NCBI GenBank assembly: GCA_037176725.1
Contig: JAZBRS010000059.1
Coordinates: 12,883,001-12,947,000 of the forward strand
Length of the DNA: 64,000 nucleotides
From: Posidonia oceanica
Lineage: Eukaryota; Streptophyta; Magnoliopsida; Alismatales; Posidoniaceae
Direction of reading: 5' to 3'
Shown: positions 58,601-64,000 of the stretch, piece after piece
Numbering within the stretch: the first letter of the stretch is position 1
Layout of the letters: each line of letters opens with the position of its first letter
Notes under the pieces: model-generated
What the model saw: the letters and a program-made list of their open reading frames with translations, nothing else
The model's database searches: none
Told to the model about the DNA's origin: nothing
Position numbers and translations under genes: made by a program

Positions 58601-60619
58601 AAAACATGAGGAAGAAAGGCAATGCAGTAAGAAAAGATGGAAAATAAATGCTTTGATTAACAGATCAAAGGACCAAAAAGTAAATAAAATAAAAGACAGG
58701 ATTAAAATGCAATTTACTAAGGTAAAATCAGAGTATTAAATGAGATTATCAACTAAAGGGCTGAAATGCAAAAATAAAAAGAAACTGGACTGAAAAATAA
58801 AGAAGAAAATTTATATTTGAACTACTGCAGGACTGATAAGTAAATAAAATAAACAGCTGGACTAGAAAGTAAATGAGCAGAAACTTAAATGAACTGTAAA
58901 TGGACTAGAATGTAAATAAAATAAATAACTGGACTGAATGTAAAGAAAAATAAATAAACTATAACAGTAGAGGACTGAAATGAAAATAAAAAAAACATAC
59001 TGGGGTTGAACTAAAATAAATCTAAAAGGAAAACACAGTAGGAGGACTAACTAGCAATTAATCAGATTTTTAGGTTTTTTATGCAATTTCATATGATTTA
59101 AATTCAAACTTAAATGAATCTTAAATGATGACAGGATTGGAAAGCAATAAAACAAAAACAGAAGGCGAAAATGCAATACATGGCAAAATTTACATGATAG
59201 AGGAAAATAAATGCACAGTAAAAACACAGCGGCCATGCACAATGTAGCAACTGCTACCAGTGGCCATGAACGGCGGAGGAGGGACGCTGATGAGGTGCAG
59301 AGCGGCGGGCGTCCTTCACTGGAGCTAGGTGGAGACCAGAGAGGCATCGGCGAGCCATGGCGCTGCTTGGAGATGGCCGGAGACGACGACAGAGGACTAC
59401 AGACCTGTTCGGAGACAGACCGGGGAACTTGAGCGACGAGGGAGCGATCCGAAAGCACAATCGTGCTCCTGGAAGCTCCCTGGACCTCGGGCGACGATCG
59501 GAGCGGCGTTCTGCTGACCGGAGCGGCGGGTCTGATCCGAAGCTCGTCGGAGAAGAAGAAGAAGCAGCGGCATTGACTCCGGGGCAGAGGTGGCAAAACC
59601 CTAGTCTAATGGGCTAGGAAGCAAGCAGGAGGGAAAACTAGGCTAGGGGAAGAATTGGCACCTGTTCCGCTGGCTGAGAAGTCCTCCCGACGTCGGTGCC
59701 TTCTGCAGAAGTCGGCGAGCTTGGTCCGGCTGCTACGGGCGTCTCCGGTGGGCTGCGATCGTCCTGATCTGCTTAGTGCTATCCTCTAGGGCTTCCTGGG
59801 CGTCTGAAGGGCAGCTGCGAAGACCGGCGCACCAAGTGGGTTCAGTGGGTGCTCAGCTGGATGCCGGAGGTGGGGAAGGGTGTTTACTGCTCTCTGGATC
59901 AATTGGAAGATGCCGGTGACTTGCTGGAGGTTGGGTGAAGGTCACTGGATGCTTGGAAGGGCCAGTGGAGGGCTGGAGAAGAAGATTGGGATTGGTCGGA
60001 TTTTCTGGCAGAAAAGGTTGCAGGTGTTTGCTGTGGTGGGTTTGGTCTGTGAGGAGGATGAGGGCTGAGGCTCAGGTGGTCTGAGAAGGTGGTGTTCTGG
60101 GGAGTAGGATGTTGGAGTTTGGGTTGATTCCGGTGGACAGTGTGGTTGGAATTTCAGGGGGAGTGATGATGGGTTGCTAAGGATTTTGGGTGATTGGAGG
60201 GTGGTTTCCGGGGTGATTTTGGTCGTGGAATGGGGGGGCTGAAATGCTGGTATTCTGGGTGAGATTGGGGGAGGAATTGGGAGTGGTTTGAGGGTTGGAA
60301 TGGGTGCTGGTTTCAGTGGGATGAAAGAGGAAGAAGAGGGCTAAATTTGCAGAGGAAGAAGGAGAGGATTGGGTGGCTCTCGGGTGCTCTGGATGCTTTC
60401 TCTCTCAGGACGACAAAAAGGCAGTGAAGGAGGAGAAGAGGTGAGGTTTTATCAAGGGTGGAGGAAGGAAACTAGCGCGCAGTGGATTTTGAATTTCCAC
60501 CGGCGCGAGCTGCTGCCTGCAGAGGGAGGACGACCGGAGGCGACTGGCAATTAATGCCCCCCGGGAGATCCGCAGAGAGAAGAGAGAGGAGGAGGATGAG
60601 CTGGTGCCGATGTGATCGA

Positions 60620-60900
60620 GAGGGAGAAGTTGAATTTGAAAGAAGGAGGGAGTTGGCCGCGGGAGAAGAAGCTGTCTGAGGAAGAAGAAGAAGAAGGAGG
60701 GAAGGAGGAAGAGTTGCGTGGGCCGGGCCTGCGGAGGAAAGGAAGAAAAGAAAAAAAAGAAAAGAAGGAAGGAAGGAAGGAGGGAAGGGTTGCAGCTAGA
60801 ATGGGCCGGACCAAGGAGAAAAAGAAAATAAAAAAGAAAGGAAGAAAGGAAGAAAGGGAAAGGAAGGAGACGAAGAAAATTAAAATAAAATAAAAATAAA
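60620..60900. repeat. Polypurine (GGAA/GAAG) tract
   Basis: Nearly pure purine on the + strand. The ORFs on both strands here (Lys/Glu/Arg or Ser/Phe/Pro-rich) are composition artefacts. Confidence 0.85.
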
Positions 60901-62944
60901 AATAAAAATAGAAAAGTTTTGAAAATATTTTTAGAGTAGTTGTGTTTAAATTAGGATTTTAGATTAGGTTTTTAATGGTTGTTTTTAATTGGTTAATTAG
61001 GATTAGGAAGAGTTTTAATTTTGATTTAAGTTAGGATTTAAGTTTTCTTTTAATTTGTTTTCTGATTTTGTTTAAATGTTTGTTAAGTTTTTAAATTGTT
61101 TTTAGTTAGGTTTTTCTTATTTAGTTTTTCATGTTAAGTTGGGATTTTTAATTAGGATTTTTTAATGGGTTACTTTTTAATTAGTTAGGATGAGTTTTGG
61201 TTTTTAGATTTTAGTCTTTTAGGGTTTTCTTTGATTTGTTTTTAATTTTGTTTGTTAAGTTCTTTTAATATTTTTTAGTTAAGTTTTTCTTGTTAAGTTT
61301 TTAATTAAGTGTTTTTTAAATTTTTGATTGTTTCTTTTCTTCTTTTTAAATAAGTTTTTAAATTGTTCCTTTTAGATTTGTTTAGTTAGGTTTTTTTCCT
61401 TAATTAGTTGTCTTAGTATCTTTAATTGTTTTCTTTCTTTTTAGGATTTTTTTTTGATTATTTTTAATAGGGTTTTTACTTTTGGTTTGTTTTGATTATA
61501 TTTTGGTTTTTGCTCGATTTTATAGTATTTCCTTTTTGTTAGTTTTGTATTTTTTAGCTTGCATTCTTAGTTTTAGTTTTAATAGGATTTAGTTAGATTT
61601 TTGTTTTTTAATTGTTTGTTTAAGTTTTTTAATTATTTCTTTTTAGGATTTTGATTAGTTTTTCTTTTGTTTTTAGAGTTATAAAGGGTTTTAAAGGTTT
61701 TTTGAGGGTTTAGTGGAAAAAAGGAAAAGAAAAGAAAGAGAAAGAAGAAAAGGGAGAAATAAGGGAGTAAAGAAGGAAGAGAGGAGTTGAAGGAAAATAA
61801 ATAATAGAAAATCAAGAAATAAGCTAAAAATAAAATAAAAATATAAATAAAATGTAGAAGAGATAGATGCACAGGGTGGGCCCACAACCAGGCAAGAAGA
61901 AGAGAGAGAAGGGAGTGAAAAGAAGGGGAATAATCAGGAGAGAGAGAGAGGAGAGAGAAAAGAATAATCTAGAAGAGAGAAAAGGATAATTTGGGTAAAA
62001 GAAGGGGTTAGAGGTTTAGAAAAGAAGTGAAATTTGGGGAGTGTGCAGCCTAGAGTCTCTAGTGTTGGACCTAAGGTTTGGGTTTGGATTTTGGAAGGTT
62101 TTGGAAGGGTTTTAAGGTGTAGAAAAAAGGGTAGTTTTACCTTGGTTTCTAGGATTTTTGGGAGTGGTCTTGGTTTGAAATTTTTAAGGGTTTTTGGTAG
62201 GTTTGTTAAGTTGGGGATGGTGAGTTTTCCTATGGTTTTTATGTAGTTTTTGGACTTGGAAAAGAGGTGTGATTCTAGGTTAAGTTTGGGCTTGTTTTGG
62301 AGAGAAGGATGAAAAGGAATGCATAGGTTTGGACGTAAATTTGGATCCAGAAACCACCAGAGGATTCCAATTGATTCAACCTGTCAAAATGGGGTGTCAA
62401 CAGGTGCCCCTCCCTGAGCGAGGTCAAGCGAAGCGAGGCCACTGCTCAGGGTTGACAAGACACCCCATCTATTTGACGGAAGCAGAAGTTTGCTATTGGC
62501 GGGAGTTATTTATTCGGCAGATGCACCGAAAGTCGTTGCTCGTTGCCACGATGCAAAGTGCAGGTGCAGTTGGATGAGATGCAATGTATGCAATGCATGC
62601 AAATGCAAATGCAATGTAAATGTTAGTGCAAAAGTTAGTACAGCTAAGAATGCTGATGCAGTACAAGATGATGATGATGTCGGACTAGTATGCAGTGCTA
62701 GAAAAGAAAGTGCAAAGATGATGCGAAAGAAATGCTAAAAGAGAACCGCGATGTAGCGTAAAGACCTGGCAGCTAATCCAAATTTGTGCGACAGGGCGAG
62801 AAAGAAAAGTGCAGCTTGTCCCTGCCCGGGGAGCAAGCTAGCAAAAAGGAGCGCGAGGGGAGAGGGGCCGACTCTCCTATTGCAAAGGGGATGCGGGACT
62901 TTTTCTTCCTGGGACAAAGTTACGCGAAGAGGGTGATAAGATGT

Positions 62945-63930
62945 CGGACTTATCGGCCGGATAATTTACGGTCCTATCAACCGGAAGCGATAGTTTACGG
63001 ACCTATTAACCGGAAGCGATAGTTTACGGACCTATCAACCAGAAGCGATAGTTTATGGTCCTATCAACCGGAGGGTGCAGTTGTGAGTGATAGTTACTGG
63101 ATATCAGCCGTAAAACATGATTGTGCAAGATAGTTTACGGTCCTATCAACCGGAAGCGATAGTTTACGGGCCTATCAACCGGGAGCGATAGTTTACGGGC
63201 CTATCAACCGGGAGCGATAGTTTACGGTCCTATCAACCGAAAGCACAATTCATGAGTGATAGTTACTGGTTATTAGCCGTATAACGCAAATGCTAGAGAA
63301 TGATAGTTTACGGTTTTATCAACCGGAAAGCGATAGTTTACGGGCCTATCAACCGGGAGCGATAGTTTACGGTCCTATCAACCGGAAGTGATAGTTTACG
63401 ATTCTATCAACTGGAAAGGGTATTTGTGAGTGATAGTTACTGGATATCAGCCGTATAACATGATTGGCGCAGCGATAGTTTACGGTCCTATCAACCGGAA
63501 GCGATAGTTTACGGGCCTATCAACCGGGAGTGATAATTTACGGTCCTATCAACCGGAAAGCGCAATCATGAGAGATAGTTACTGGTTATCAGCCGTATAA
63601 TGCAATTGCAGGTGATAGTTTACGGTCCTATCAATCGGAAGCGATAGTTTATGGGCCTATCAACCGGAAGCGATAGTTTACGGTTCTATCAACCGGAAAG
63701 AGCAATTGCAAGGGATAGTTACTGGATATCAGCCGTATAACGTAATTGCAAGTGATAGTTTTGGATATCAGCCAAGGATGAGTTTTGGATCATCAGCCAG
63801 AGAATGATAGTTTACGGCCCTATCAACCGGAAGGTGCAATTACGAGGGACAGTTACTGGATGTCAGCCGTATAACACAACTGTGGGATAGTTTTGGATAT
63901 CAGTCCAAGATGATAGTTTACGGTCCTATC
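62945..63930. repeat. 29-bp tandem array with higher-order organisation
   Basis: The basic unit is GCGATAGTTTACGG plus (T/G)CCTATCAACCGGRA. Every two to five units a related type, GATAGTTACTGG(A/T)TATCAG followed by CCGTATAAC and a short spacer, interrupts the series. The second type starts at 63089, 63258, 63432, 63574, 63714 and 63848, that is, every 134-174 bp. Both types share GATAGTT and end in a CCG-containing half, so they derive from one ancestor. Confidence 0.9.
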
Positions 63931-63946
63931 AACCGAAAAGAGCAGT

Positions 63947-64000
63947 GATTGATTGATTGATTGATTGATGATTGATTGATTGATTGATGATTGATTGATA
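63947..64000. repeat. (TGAT/ATTG) microsatellite at window end
   Basis: Repeats of GATT with a GATGATT interruption near 63968 and 63989; continues beyond the window. Confidence 0.9.

Larger units (their letters stand above)
56370..62402 (+). mobile_element. Long LTR (~6.0 kb) of a Tat/Ogre-like element
   Basis: Starts TGTAGTAATCC inside the gag-like ORF and ends GGGGTGTCAACA. Its landmarks run in the same order as in the solo LTR at 27725-30248: CAGAGTCGCCACC, GGTCATTACGGG and GGGAAGGTGTTAGGCACCC. Because the DNA after 62402 does not resume the gag sequence or repeat the ATTAC before the LTR, this is read as the 5' LTR with the internal region to its right. LTRs of 5-6 kb are known for Ogre elements. 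Regions: 30-bp minisatellite (57.1-57.3 kb), ~90-bp repeats (58.2-58.6 kb), GC-rich part (59.2-60.6 kb), a polypurine stretch (60.62-60.90 kb) and a T/G-rich, C-poor stretch (60.95-61.65 kb). All ORFs in it look like shadows. Confidence 0.7.
62403..64000 (+). mobile_element. Internal leader of the Tat/Ogre-like element (runs off window)
   Basis: Starts right after the LTR end with GGTGCCCCTCCCTGAGCG; I could not match this to a tRNA primer. It then has ATGCAAATGC-rich sequence (62575-62635), a GC-rich stretch (62800-62900), and a tandem array. No gag or pol is reached before the window ends. Confidence 0.55.

Noticed and set aside
60551..60893. Lys/Glu-rich (+) and Ser/Phe-rich (-) ORFs
   Set aside because: Polypurine tract inside the LTR.
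62945..63930. CRISPR-like array (29-bp repeats)
   Set aside because: Repeats are directly adjacent without unique spacers, in a plant retroelement; it is a tandem repeat.

Overview
This is plant nuclear DNA: long AT-rich introns and spacers, a GC-rich first exon, spliced plant genes, and dense LTR retrotransposons, hAT elements and MITEs. The GC-rich 5' exon hints at a monocot, but that is an inference and I cannot name the species. Only two protein-coding genes look intact. One is a three-exon BolA-like gene of the organellar BOLA4 type (32108-39948, + strand). The other is a small secreted-peptide gene of the IDA/IDL family (44121-44396, - strand) carrying the motif PIPPSSPSKRHN.

Layout. 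Positions 1-15009 (copy A) and 22178-35709 (copy B) are two direct copies of one segment, offset by 22177 bp at the left end. Copy A may continue left of the window. Each copy holds an ~650-bp hAT element, a gene for a secreted CxxxC peptide (broken differently in each copy), and BOLA4 exons 1 and 2. BOLA4 exon 3 occurs once, after copy B, so copy A keeps only a 3'-truncated BOLA4 pseudogene. The copies then took different hits. A has a 224-bp solo LTR in the peptide gene, an RPB8 gene fragment, a 3.0-kb Del-type solo LTR, a 450-bp MITE and a 74-bp tandem duplication in BOLA4 exon 1. B has a 2.5-kb Tat/Ogre-type solo LTR, a degenerate LTR piece and small deletions. The spacer (15010-22177) holds a reversed Del-type LTR that cuts an RPB8 pseudogene, an AT-rich stretch, and a 1.6-kb hAT element with a perfect 8-bp target-site duplication.

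From 35710 to 40000 lies unduplicated BOLA4 intron 2, with its own hAT insertion, and exon 3. The IDL gene follows at 44.1-44.4 kb, a MULE-like foldback element at 45.9-46.9 kb and a decayed autonomous hAT transposase at 47.2-49.0 kb.

From 49 kb to the end everything I recognise is nested retrotransposon: the 3' end of a Ty3/gypsy pol on the - strand, then two tandem LTR-like blocks with TATA boxes and the start of a gag-like ORF on the + strand. That ORF is interrupted by a Tat/Ogre-type element with a ~6.0-kb LTR (56370-62402). Its leader carries a higher-order tandem repeat (62.95-63.93 kb). Most long ORFs in this part come from low-complexity or tandem-repeat DNA and are not called as genes. 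All family names rest on motif recognition by eye; no database search was run.
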